Part shown: positions 33,029 to 45,015 of the stretch, in pieces | How the letters are laid out: each line of letters opens with the position of its first letter | Position numbering within the stretch: position 1 is the first letter of the stretch | Origin: Daucus carota subsp. sativus | Taxonomy: Eukaryota; Streptophyta; Magnoliopsida; Apiales; Apiaceae | Assembly: GCF_001625215.2 (NCBI RefSeq) | Contig: NC_030385.2 | Location: 6,689,135 to 6,753,134 of the forward strand | DNA length: 64,000 nucleotides | Direction: 5' to 3' | Translations under genes and position numbers: made by a program | The notes under the pieces: model-generated | What the model was told of the DNA's origin: nothing | Database searches by the model: none | The model's input: only the letters and a program-made list of their open reading frames with translations

Positions 33029-36000
33029 TCAGTTGCTTGGTAAGCGCTTCAGATCCATTTCAACTTGGTGAATCGTCCATTGCATATTTTCCAGTTTCTG
33101 TGGCAACAAACAAAATTGTCAGTTCACACTTCACTGAAAAATAAAATTGGAACAAATTTGACTAATCTCAAACATCAATACTCACCTGCACTATGTCATG
33201 GTACTGCCTTGCAATGGTGTCAAAGTGAGGGTCCACACCTAAATATTCCCGAAGTCGTGTAACCTAAGAATAGAACATGGGACACCAAAGGTTTGGTAAA
33301 ACCGTTTCAAACTATTCAATTTACTTATCTCATTAAACAACAGCATAAATAATTAAATAATTAAGTTGGTTCCAGATATTTTGCCTATTACCAGGATTAC
33401 AATTGTAAGTTTGCCAGAAGTAGTACCTAATTGCAAAAAGTGTTTTGCTTTGGGATTCATATATTATATAATTAATTTTTAAAGTCCACATGAGATCTGT
33501 ATCAAGGAGAGAGTATTCTAAAAAGTGATGAAAAAGTACCGCTTTGTTATAGGAGAGAGAAGCCTCTTCTGTAGCTTCAACTAGATACTTCCTGAAACAA
33601 AAGATAAAACTAAGATTCTTCCATATGAACCAGGGACCGAAAGATTTTAAACATAAACATTGTTTACCTAATTTTGTGCAGAGCTGGAATTGATTCATTG
33701 GTGTAAGTATCCAGCAGGAGAATATGCTCCAAAACTCTGTCTTACAAACAGAAAGTTTATATAAATTAGTAATCTACAAACTGATTGTGTTAGGAAGATT
33801 TCTTTCTTTTAAAATAAGATGGATAAATGATTTTCCAGATTAAAATATTAACATACAAGTCACAGTGAGGTGTTTTTCATAGATATAAACTTAATAGTCT
33901 CAGGAAATAAAAAGAATGGACCCGATATCGTATATACTTTCACTGAGGAAGTACATACTAATTCTTTACATTTTAAAAGAATTATCAAGCTAACATTAAT
34001 ATGTGACAGTACTGGGTTTAAACAGCTTCTATTAATAGTCTGCTTCGTTCACAAATGTATAGCTAAATCTTACGAGCATTAAAGAATTCTTTCCTATAAG
34101 CAGAAAGAAATTTTTGTTGGAAGCACGTGATTTAAAAAAAACTGTAATGTAATCTACAAACTGATTGAGATTAAAAATACTTTTCTCTTGACAAGAAAAT
34201 AATATCTTCTTTTAATAGATGGACAGATAATTTGTCAGATCAAAGAAGTAACACAAGTCAAAGTTGAGCTGTTTTTTCATGAAGGTATATACAGCGGGGT
34301 GCTTGAGCATGTTCGGAGTGTGCAACCATATAGGGCCCTTTGTTCAAGGAGGACTTAATTTTCATATATGATATTTATATACATATGATAAATTAATAAC
34401 AAAATATATTAACATAAATTAGTTAAAAATGTATGCATGTGAAATTGTTATTGGCGTCTTTAGATCCATTATGATGATTTAAATCACGAGGAAAAGTATG
34501 AGATTGAATTAATAAAAGTTGACGTTGTATGGTTGCACATATATTACATAATGAAATTAATATGAAACGATTTTAGAGTAGATATATTTTAGTTAAAGAC
34601 CTTAACTATAAATTACACAGGTATCATCGAAGGTAATAATTATTGTTGTAATCATCATACATATATATTATATATAAAATTCTATTTTTTATTAGTTAAA
34701 AGTTCCGCATAGAGATAGATTGATAAATAAAGTATTTAGAATTTGAGTATATACTCATGTCACTCTATTATTGCCAACATTAATATTAAGATATTAAGTC
34801 GTGTGATAAACTGATTGTGTTTTGAATATTTCAGATGTTATTGACCTTGTCAATTACCCCATATTTTTTTTTTTTGCAATTTATATTACTTAAAACATAT
34901 TTGATTTGCTGCTAACTAGTCCAATCATAATTAAGGTAAACAATGTTATCAAAGCGAGTGAAAGATGAAATAAAATAAAAAAATTATATTTAGACAAATA
35001 ATAATTAGAAGTATATTATAATGATTTTACTTATTCTTTTTAAAAAAATTATGATTATCTAGGACACTTTTAGTTGATTTTGCACGGGCATCCAAATTCT
35101 CAAGAACGACTCTGAGTAAAAACATAATAGTACTAGCAAAACAAAATCAGCAATGAGCCCAATACTGTATATACTTTATTCATGAAGTACGTACTACTTA
35201 CTCTTCACATTTTAGAACAATTATCAAGCTACACATGAGCATAGCATGAGCAAGTGACAAATAAAATAAGACTGTACACTACAACGTCAAAGCGAACAAT
35301 AGTAAACCAACACACACAATCGCAAATATGAAGATGAGAACAATAATATGGAAAAGAATGAAATGGAAAGAAACTCCCAACTACATAATGCATGTTGTAC
35401 AATATACATACAAATATCAGGTATGAAGTATAAAGCTAAAAGGAACAAGGACTTCTGATATATCGATTTAGAAAATTCAGGTACTTGTAACTTTCCTTTC
35501 CAGCCATTTTTTCAAGTACAAACATACATAATGTCCAACAAAATGATGATAAAAAGGCTAGAGAGACAAACCTCAACTTTGCGCTCATCGTTTCACATCT
35601 TTTGCATAGCCAAGTTTTTTGCAGTTTATCCTGTTTAATATGACTAAATTCAGTGGATCCATTGATGATAAAGGGAGAAAAATCTAATGAAAACCTGGAT
35701 CTATGTTCTACATTTGACACACACGTGTAACATAGACATAATCAAGTCTCATGTATAGCCTTAACCACAATGGACTTTGAAGAAGCAAGCTTACATATTT
35801 ATGTTGATGTTGCAACTTCAAATCTTTGACAAGCTTGATAAGCACACCAAGAATCTGCTCCAAGACCTTTTCAAGAGAAAAAAACAAATAGGGTAAAGTA
35901 GCAATAATAACAAACAAGGATAAACCTACATATATTATGCGCATGTAAACTTCTTCACATACATTATAATACTCAGCAAACTTCCTATCTGCAGAATATA

Positions 36001-38199
36001 GATCCTCACGCAAAGCTGCTTCCTCCCTTTCAATCTCCTCAATAATTAACTTTACTCTTTTCGTATCACAAAAAGATAAGAAATTGTTGATCAGGACATA
36101 ATATAAGGACGGATAATGCTCAATAGATCATGACCCACAAGAGGCACAAAGTATTCAATTAATTATGACTATTCTAGAAATGGACAAACTAATAGTAGAT
36201 TTGAATAAGATTTTGCAGGGATTAAAATCATTGAAGATAAAAATAAGTAAAACACAAAGATAAACTGTAATTGGAGAAATAAGACTGGTCGGGAATTCAA
36301 AGGAACTCTGTATATTAGCTAATCATTTCCACTGATGAGCCATGAAAAGAGCCCAGAAGTTAATCAAGAGTCAATTTATTGGCTAGGACTTGATGAGAAA
36401 GAATATAAGCACTGTGGATATGGGAAAACCACAAACCTTTCTGGAAGCCTGACACTTGAATTCCCAGATGAAGAATCTGAACAAATAAGTAAAGTTTCAA
36501 ATAAATTTATTACGTGTAACCCAGTCTTGCACTAACATATACATAAGGGATTACATAAACAGCTAGGTAAGAATCATATCTCAAGCCCATACAAGTGACA
36601 CAGGTTAGCCAGCTCATTCTTGAGACTCATGCAATGAAACAAAAATATAAAGAAAAGCGAAAATCGCCAGAGGGCCTATTTGGCAACAACCATCCACTTC
36701 TCAGTCTAATTGCAAACAAAAATCCATTTCTCATCTTGAATAAATTTGGCATGTATGTCGTGCACATGGATGACTGGTATAACTGAGTAGGAATACAAGT
36801 GGCTATGTACAAGGGTAAATTCAGTTATCAAGTCTCACCAATGTCATCAATGAAGGCATCGGCTAACTTATCACATTTAGCTTTTAAACGACTCTCAATC
36901 TCGCGGAGCAATGGCATCTGATATTCTGTCATATCCTATAAATTCAACGATATTGTCAATAATATTGTTGAGTTGAACTACAACAAATTCACGATTTCAC
37001 ATAGAAAGGGGTAAAACCCATCAAAAAAAGCTCAAAAAGGCAAAAGAAATGTACATTTTTTACTCGTAAATGCAGGTCAAATAGTGTAAACAATGCCAAA
37101 AAAAAGAAGTATTTAAAGAAACTGTTTATCATCTCACATTTGACAGAGGTTCCTGTTGAAGTTGAGTTCTCCACAAATAACTAGGAGTTATTCCAAGAAA
37201 TCGATCAGGTACACCCCCAACTTCAGGTTGTCCTGTGTCTGTAGCATTGCTAGAGAAGACACTACCTGAAGGGCCGCCAGGGCCAATTGCAGACAGATTT
37301 GTGTAATTCGTGGAGTTTGAGCTTGAGGTTATAGTAACACTGGTATTTGAACTGTCAAGTGAGCTTCTTGACATCGCGCTCCATTTTTCAATTTCTTCTT
37401 CATTAACCTCCCCATCTTTTGATATCATTGGCAATCTCAATCTTTGTGCTGCTTCAGCAACCGTCAAACGATGCTCAAGGGTCTCATAAACCTGAACTAT
37501 ACATGTTTACTTTGTTACTTCATAATCAAAACAAACTACACCCTGAGGATAATAAGTACTACGCAAATCTCTCATAACATGTCGAGCATCTTTCTAGACT
37601 TCTACTGAAAAAAATATAACTTTCGTCTAATGAGGTACTTGGCTATTGACTGTATTCAAAGAGTGGTCTAGCAACCTAAGATAACACAAAATGCCTTCAA
37701 CTCACTAAAGTAGATAAACTAGAAACACAAATAATAGATCATCAAAGGAAACAAAACCACCAAAAATAAAAAGGAATTAAGAAAAGAATTGAGCTCAGAC
37801 AGACAGTCAAGAGGCAGAAACCTGAGGAGAGCTTTTCAAGCCAAGCTGAGGATATAGAGACTGAACATCACGAGTGCTGCCAAGACTAGCGACGGAAAGT
37901 GCCTGCTGGTAATCCTCTACCATTGCATTTGTTTCACAATATACAGCCTACAAAAATATAATCATCTACAAAATATATCCAGCAAATTAAAATAAAACCC
38001 TAATTGATCACAAAAAGATACCATTGCTTCCAAATAGCGCAATCTCTCCCTGGCCATTTCTTCTCTTGCCTGCAGCGTCCACAATTAAAGTTAATTAACA
38101 GTTTAGCACACTAACACTTCAAATGTGCCTAAAATGAATGAATGGATGTAAGGAACAGCCTAGATATAGTTGATATACAGATACTCACTACAAACATAC

Positions 38200-38245
<46 letters not shown>

Positions 38246-38387
38246 GAGAGAGAGAGAGAGAGTTTACGAGTTGGAGATCATAATGAGCGGATTTGGAGAC
38301 GAGAGATCCATCAGGAGCCAAGCAATGGCGTTCCAATTGATCGATAAGTTGAGTTACATCGGCCGGTAGGTTTTGCCCCTTCACCAT
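33029..38387 (-). CDS. AUG4: AUGMIN subunit 4 (AUG4), 13 exons
   Basis: Exons, minus strand: 38387-38268, 38069-38022, 37947-37822, 37491-37138, 36935-36839, 36476-36437, 36056-35963, 35866-35795, 35630-35572, 33736-33668, 33591-33540, 33263-33186, 33097-33029. All introns are GT-AG and phases agree, giving 426 codons including the stop (425 residues). The protein matches plant AUG4/HAUS4 throughout: NLPADVTQLIDQLERHCLAPDGSL at the start, VYETLEHRLTVAEAAQRLRLP, a Ser-rich linker ending PDRFLGITPSYLW, EEIEREEAALREDLYSADRKFAEYYN, VLIKLVKDLKLQHQHKY, KTWLCKRCETMSAKLRV, and QWTIHQVEMDLK near the end. Augmin recruits gamma-tubulin complexes to existing microtubules for branching nucleation in spindle, phragmoplast and cortex. 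Heptad-rich helices are expected. The frame is intact, so the gene is likely functional. Intron 9 (1.8 kb) holds a tandem duplication and a hAT-like insertion. Confidence 0.95.
33766..35250. repeat. Tandem duplication in AUG4 intron 9, second copy split
   Basis: Block A (about 33766-34030; AATCTACAAACTGATTG ... GTATATACTTTC ... GAATTATCAAGCTA) recurs as block B at about 34147-34292, then continues at about 35115-35250 after an insertion. Divergence is moderate. Confidence 0.7.
34293..35112. mobile_element. hAT-like insertion in AUG4 intron 9
   Basis: Imperfect inverted ends of about 35 bp: CAGCGGGGTGCTTGAGCATG on the left and, reverse-complemented, CAGAGTCGTTCTTGAGAATT on the right. It interrupts duplication block B. 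The flanks GGTATATA and AGTAAAAA agree at only five of eight bases, so the duplication is decayed. The right boundary is approximate. No coding sequence. Confidence 0.6.
38203..38262 (+). repeat. (GA)n microsatellite in AUG4 intron 1
   Basis: About 60 bp of GA repeats with one interruption (GACAGGGGG). On the coding strand it is a CT tract starting a few bases after the exon-1 donor (GTAAAC). Confidence 0.95.
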
Positions 38388-38496
38388 TTTCGTTCACCCT
38401 GCTGATTTTGAATTCTAATTTGCGTCGCTGGCCCGCTACCTGCAGCTTTTAGATCCAGCCACCCAGCCCACTCCCTCCTCCGCGCGTGTGTATATA

Positions 38497-38771
38497 CTCC
38501 CTCCGTCCCTCCCATTTCATAGGATTGGGCACGGAGGTTAATAAATATGAATAAAACAGGGGTAAAGAGAAAAAAAAAGTGGGTGAAGTGGTGTGACTCA
38601 TTGATTTTTAATGTATAAAAAAAAGATAGTGGAGTAAAAGTAGTGTGAAAAGGAAAGAAAAGTGGAGAATTGGTGGGACTCATCGACTATTTTCAATAAG
38701 TTTTGAAATGTAAAGAATTGGACAGGACACCCAAAAAAGAAAGTGTAAAGTAATGTTAGGGACGGAGGGAG
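38497..38771. mobile_element. Stowaway-like MITE upstream of AUG4
   Basis: 275 bp with identical ends CTCCCTCCGTCCC and TA on both sides. It lies about 110 bp upstream of the AUG4 start codon, in the probable promoter or 5' UTR. Confidence 0.9.
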
Positions 38772-39071
38772 TATATTTTTTAATTTTAAAGCGGCGCTAT
38801 GTATGCCAGGGCCGAGTCCGCATCCTCTGTCCCCTTTTCGTGTCTCCTTTTATACTCCTTCTTTTTTATTGGTCAGTTCTATATTTCCATTCTTTCGATT
38901 GGTCGATTTTTTTATCTGCACGTGATCTATAGTTTCTTTTTATTCTTTCTCAGATAGTTTTTCACGGTCACACTTTTTCAAATTTTTGTATAAGGTTCCT
39001 CTTTATTATTGAAATATTATTTTATATGGTACATAATCAACTAAATTTTTGTATGCGATATAAATATAATA

Positions 39072-40955
39072 CTAGCGTAAAAGCCCGTGCGAGGCGCGGG
39101 CCCGTCATTTATAAATTATTTTTCATATAATATATTTTGATTAATAGTTCAAATTTTGAATTTTTTTATAAAATATTAATTTTATTGAATTTTTAGACAT
39201 ATATTTTACAATAAACTAATAATATCCATGATAACTGATTCAACATAACTGACAAATTTCCATATAGCTCGAATTGACACTGTAAAATTGCATATGAAAG
39301 AGGTTTATATTGCAATTTTTCAGCGTGTTTTCAATCAAACATAATAAAATGTGTTTATGAACGATAAAAATTACAAGCGCGTTTGAGTGAATCATATAGG
39401 CAAACCCATGAAATAGTAGGATAATTATAATTTATTTAATATGTTCATGTGCAACGATTATTAAAAAGAGATAAGTTCGAACACTGATGGACATACTATA
39501 TAAAACATGCTTATAAGAGGATTATATATTTAAAAAAAACAGGTTAAAAAAAAAGAGAAAAGATCCCAGATAACCTGTAAAGTTTTTTAATGAAATTTAT
39601 CATATAATACACATCTTTTTTAATAGTTTAATCTCTAAAATTAGTTTATAAATGCATGCAAACTGTTTAAGTAAGTACTTGTCGATTATTTTGAGTATTT
39701 ATTATTGATAAGATTATCGAGTCAAATTAAAATTCACTTTTTAGAACATTAGTTAGCATTTAATGACTTGTCACTCGAGCGTCAGAGTTTCATTTGAACA
39801 CCATCACTCTGATGATAATATTTGAATCACACGATATACGTAGTATTTTTTTTGTACTCCCACTTTTTCAATACACCATTTAACAAATCTATGATTTGTT
39901 GTAAAATTTCGTTATTACAAATTAAGATAAAATTTCAACTTAATAAATATGGTTGTACCGAGTCAAGTTTTATGGAGTACAAAAAATATTGAAGTATTGG
40001 AGTACAAGATTCATAAAATATAATCTAGTCATCTGAATCTTATTTTTTTGTTCTACAATACTTGTAAACATCCCGCAACCTGCATATTATGTTCTACAAC
40101 ATAAAAATTGTCATCAAAAGATAGATTAGTTACTTTTATAAATTGTAGGACATTATGTTCTGCAATATAACTTATAAGCAGAACAACAATCTTAATGCTT
40201 GTTAAAGTTGAAATATATTAATGATTGATTGACATTTATGTTTAATACTACATATAAATGATAAATTATATATAAATTTGGATAATCAGAGTTATTATTT
40301 ATGATTAAACTAAAAAATTATGATTTGTACTCCAATACTCCAATGTTTTTATGTACTCCATAGAACTTACCATTACATATATGAAAACATATAAATACGT
40401 ACATACATATTATACGTACATAAATACATACATACATACATATATGTATGTAACTAAAAATAAGATTCGTAAACAAAATCACTTTGCAAAAAGTATAAGA
40501 GCTAATTAATTACTATATTAGAACTAACATTAAGTTAAATCATAAATAATTTAAGATAATCGCACATGTAAAAAATTTATAATTTTTTTTAATAAAATGG
40601 GAATTAAGATATTTTAATTTATCAATTATGATTGTAGAGAGTTTACATGAGAGTTTAATCATATATCTAAACTCCAACTCACATAAATTTATTTTGTGTA
40701 AAGTAAATAGCTACATTAATATTTATTATTTCAATTCGTTTATAATGAGTGGTCATAAATAAAGGACAACTGTAATTAAAATGAATATTTATTATGTAAA
40801 TGAGTTAATTACTGACACTTAATGTTTTAATACAATAAATGACCCACCACTTGGTAATCTTGTAATTACATGTAACACAAGGGTATAATGGAGATTTCAC
40901 CATCATTTTATTGGCTCATTTTGCCCTTGGTTGTCATTTAATATATAGAAGTAGA
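39072..40955 (-). mobile_element. Helitron-like element
   Basis: On the minus strand it starts A|TCTACTTCTATATATT (40955) and ends with the hairpin GCCCGCGCCTCGCACGGGC, a T-rich gap, and CTAG|T (39072). A 5' TC, a GC hairpin just before CTRR, and insertion between A and T are Helitron hallmarks. Length 1884 bp, AT-rich, with no helicase, so non-autonomous. Confidence 0.7.
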
Positions 40956-41119
40956 TTTTACAAGGTGTAGCCCTCATTTACCAAAATAATAAATAAATCA
41001 GGACAACTTGGATTATACATTAAATTGAAAAATAAAGAACAAGTAAAAAACGGAAAAAATCTCACATGATAACATAATTATCTAACATTTGTAAAATTTT
41101 GTATAATATTATAACATAA

Positions 41120-41985
41120 ACTATAAATTATTATATAATTTATATATATATATATTAATGAATTAATATCTAAAATCAATTTATAAACATATCCATTTTT
41201 TTAAATAAGTAATCTTCAACTAATATGAGTACTCGTCACTCAATAGGCTTATCAAGTCAAATCGAAATTCAAATTTTTGAACATTAGCTAATTGTTAATT
41301 GACTTGCCACTTGAGTGTTAGAGTTTTATTGAACACCATCACCAATCATATTTTTTAGATCACAAGATATATGCCTAAAACAAAAAATTTTGTACTCCCC
41401 CTCTATAACACAAGACGTAACAAATCTACTATTTGCTATGAAATTTAGTGTCAATAATTAATGTAAAACTCTAAATTAATAAATATGATCTGTGTGTGAG
41501 ATTAAAAATAAGATTAGTAAACAAAATCACTCCAGTAAAAATATAAAAACTAATTAATTATAATATTAGAACCAACACTAAGTTAAATCGAAATTAATTT
41601 AAGATATCTGCACATGTAAAAAAAATTATAATTTTTTTTGATAAAATGAGAATCAAGAGATCTTTTTTGATAAAATGAGAATCAAGAGATCTTAATTTAA
41701 TAGTTATGATCGTAGATTTTACATGAGAGTTAGTTTAAATATCTCAAGTTCAATTCACATATTTCATTTTTTTAATGAGCGGTTATAAATAAGTGACTAC
41801 TGTAATTAAATGGATATTTATTATGTGAATGTATTAATTACTAATACTTAATATTTCAAGTATAATAAATGGATCATCTATTGGTAATTTTATAATTACA
41901 ATTAACATAGGGATATAATGGATATTTCACAGTCTTTTTATTTGCTCTTTTTGCCCTTGGTTGTCATTTAATATATAGAAGTAGA
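41120..41985 (-). mobile_element. Second, partial copy of the Helitron-like element
   Basis: Direct repeat of the right part of the neighbouring element, with the same 5' end TCTACTTCTATATATT at 41985 and shared blocks such as GCCCTTGGTTGTCATTT. The 3' hairpin and CTAG are not present for this copy. Confidence 0.65.
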
Positions 41986-42653
41986 TTATATAGTAATTTC
42001 TAATATTATATTTTCTATATTAATAATTAATCAAAATTTTGAAAACATATCTTTAATGTGATTAAATCAGAAAGCAAAAAAAATACTTTATTTATGACTA
42101 AAATTATATTAAAATATTGAAATGTTTTCTTATATAATATTTAATTAATCTACTAAAATTAAATTATATATAATGAATTTTTTTTGTAAAGCAAATATAT
42201 TGGTATATGAAGAAATTCACCAGTACATTCTTTAGAGAAACAACTACGTAATACTAAATTTTTTGATAAAACAAAAACTATATATCGTGGAGTTAATATA
42301 TTATGCAACAAAATAACGTGACCGAGAATATAAAAGTTGATGCATAAAAGATAATGCAAAAGAGATAAAGGATCACGCGTGATGTGAAAAACTGACCAAT
42401 AAAAAAAAAGACATATAAGGAGACATAACAAGGAGACAGAGGATCCACACTCGCCAGGGCCCTTATAAAAGTTCATAATTTTTGTAGGGTATTGCTAAAT
42501 GCAATAAAAATTTATTTTGTGCAGTGATCAGTAATTACATTTTTATCTCTTATTTTTTCTATGACATACTTAACGACCCAATAAATTACATTGACGGTCA
42601 ATGGCTCATTAAATGAGATTAATTGTTGATGAATGGATTAAACGTACTCAGTA

Positions 42654-42890
42654 ATCCTTCCGTTTTGAAATATAGGTCGCTTGACTTTTTGACACACACT
42701 TCTAAATCCTTTGACCAAATAGCTAAAATTATTATTTTTAAAATTTTCTTTTACTGAATTATAATATTAATCATATATTTTTATTCAAAGGAAGAAAATT
42801 CGGAAAATAATAATTTTAACTATAGGGTCAAAATATTTAGAAATATGTGTCAAAAAGTCAAAACGACTTATATTTCAAAACAAAGGGAGT
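42654..42890. mobile_element. MITE
   Basis: Inverted ends of about 40 bp (CCTTCCGTTTTGAAATATAGG on the left, CCCTTTGTTTTGAAATATAA from the right). No coding sequence; boundaries good to a few bases. Confidence 0.75.
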
Positions 42891-43061
42891 ATAATTTATT
42901 TTTATGATTACTAATCTCTGCCAACTTACAGATAGAACAAGATATAAAACTTTTAGAAAACCTGATATAAGGAGCTATAAGCGCTTATTTATATTATTTA
43001 TTTTACTTTTCATCAATAATAAAAGTACTTTATTTTGATAAACAATAGTAAAAGCATATAT

Positions 43062-43268
43062 TTATACAATCGAATTGACATACACAAGTTCAGGAGTAGT
43101 TCCATCTTGAGGAATCAATTTCTTTGGAACATGAGAACCGTCAGTAATCTTGTCGATGAAATCAGGATCTGTGGCTTCGAGATATAGCATCATCTTTACT
43201 TTCCAGATTAGATAATCGACCTTGTTAAAGACTGGAATTTTGAGTGATTCGTGTTTGGTTGTTGACAA
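43062..43268 (-). pseudogene. Orphan copia gag N-terminus
   Basis: Sixty-odd residues (SLKIPVFNKVDYLIWKVKMMLYLEATDPDFIDKI...) match the start of copia gag, like the protein at 2631-3305 but clearly a different family. The expected ATG is TTG (43266-43268). Similarity stops near 43062 and no LTR flanks it. Confidence 0.65.
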
Positions 43269-43269
43269 T

Positions 43270-43470
43270 TTTAAAAAACTACACTACAACTCTATAGCAA
43301 TCTCACGTTATAATGTCAAGAACGTTTGCGCGCATATATGCTACAACTGGACATCGTGGTCATTCCTGACTCCTTACCTGGATGGAAAAAAATCAGCAGC
43401 AACATGAATTTATAAAATATAGGCATCAATGCACAACCATGAAATGTTAATATTGTGCAGAGTATTATCA

Positions 43471-43504
<34 letters not shown>

Positions 43505-44575
43505 CTGAAAATCAGTTTTCAACGCTTGAAATCTTCATTGTTTTTCTGAGCATGACAAAGTATACAAACCGATGCAAATATACACTGAAACAGAGAAAGA
43601 TCGCATACAAAGCTACATTACATAAACACACACCAAAGTATATAAATTAGATTTTTGAATAACAATTCCTTCAGAAAGAAAACATGAATAAATTTCATTT
43701 TTGACACATGAAAAGAAATTTTATGAACAAACGTGAGGGAACTGAAAACCTGGTAGTGGACAACATCGATGCAAATGGAGAAATCATGATTTATAATAAT
43801 CTTGAATTTGGAATCTGTTGATAGAGTTAGAACACATTAGTAAGAAAATGAATTTCTGCTGGTGAAATGTCCAGGAGAGTTTTCGTGAGCAACAGCATTG
43901 AACGTTTTGAACTGATTTTTCCTTTATCCAATCAACCCTGCACATTCATATATGATAATACAACCCCTTCCCGCGCCGAATCTTTAGCTGCAGATTACAA
44001 TAACGGAAATTTAACAATTTTTTAAAATGACAGCATTTCTTAGGCAAGAATAGTAAATTTATCATTTCGAATAATAAAAACATTCCATCTGTTTTGAGAA
44101 ATTATAAACACTTATCTAACGATGGACGATACCAATCTAAAAATTAAAAGAAGAAGTAAGTATCCATCATGATTTAACATATGTGAATATGAAAAAGAAG
44201 TATTGAAATGACACAAACTCAGTCTACTAACACGAATATTTTCAATCTCATTATAGGCTGCAAGCATCTTGTGCTCTTGTCAGCTCCTGCAATTTTTAAA
44301 ATATTTAGTACTGATCCAGAAAAACATGCAATAAGCCACAAATTAATGGTATAGAAGACATATACGCTGATTAAGCTTCAAGTGGACTCCTCCTTGCGTT
44401 TGCAGAATAGTATTGTTTTATGTAAACATTTTTTTGGTTAGTAAGTGCCAGAAAGAAATAAATATATACAAATGTAATAAATTATAAATAAATGTATGAA
44501 ATTTACTACCCAGGGGTTTAGATGTAGCTGGACCGTGATTTATGTTTTTAGTGGTAGAACCTACACAAAATAGAT
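43270..44575. other. Intergenic region
   Basis: Contains a (TA)n tract at about 43474-43502. No gene recognised. Confidence 0.5.
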
Positions 44576-44579
44576 AGTA

Positions 44580-45015
44580 ATGTAAGAATAAATTCTATTA
44601 AAATTATTAAAATAAATAGTAATGTAAGAATACTTTTAAAGCTTTGCTTAAAGTCAGCAGCACGGAAGTGTTCAATTATCAAAATAATTACATTAGTATT
44701 TTATTTCTAGAATGACGCGTCATAATAGGTTCGGGAAATATGAGATCAATTAAGATAAATAGAGTAATACTTATTATTTATTTTTATAGAATTTTAAGCA
44801 GAGTCATTAATAAATTCTATTAAAAATAAATAGTAATGTAAGAATATTTTTATAGCTTTGCCTAAAGTCAGCAGCACGCAAGTGTTCAATTATCAAAATA
44901 ATTACATTAATATATTATTTTTAGACTAGTGGGGTCATAATAGGTTCGGAATATATAAGGCCAATCAAGATAAATAGAATAATATTTACTATATATTTTA
45001 ATAGAATTATAAGCA
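44580..45015. repeat. Two-copy tandem duplication, period about 214 bp
   Basis: AAATAGTAATGTAAGAATA, AAAGTCAGCAGCACG and TCATAATAGGTTCGG occur in the same order in both copies (anchor at 44653 and 44867). Confidence 0.85.

Larger units (their letters stand above)
38805..42470. mobile_element. Long terminal-inverted-repeat element (Mutator-like?)
   Basis: Left end at about 38805-38960 (GGGCC..GAGT..G.ATCCTCTGTC, then TTTTTTATTGGTCAGTT) matches the reverse complement of about 42330-42465. Arms are roughly 140-150 bp and imperfect, which suggests a Mutator-like element. No transposase remains and I could not find a 9-bp target duplication. The Helitron ends at 39072-41985 lie inside. Confidence 0.6.

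Noticed and set aside
38142-38369. 75-codon frame with Arg-Glu repeats
   Set aside because: Translation of the (GA)n microsatellite in AUG4 intron 1.
42159-42476. 105-codon minus-strand frame with hydrophobic stretches
   Set aside because: Lies in the right arm of the long inverted-repeat element and in AT-rich sequence; no family match.
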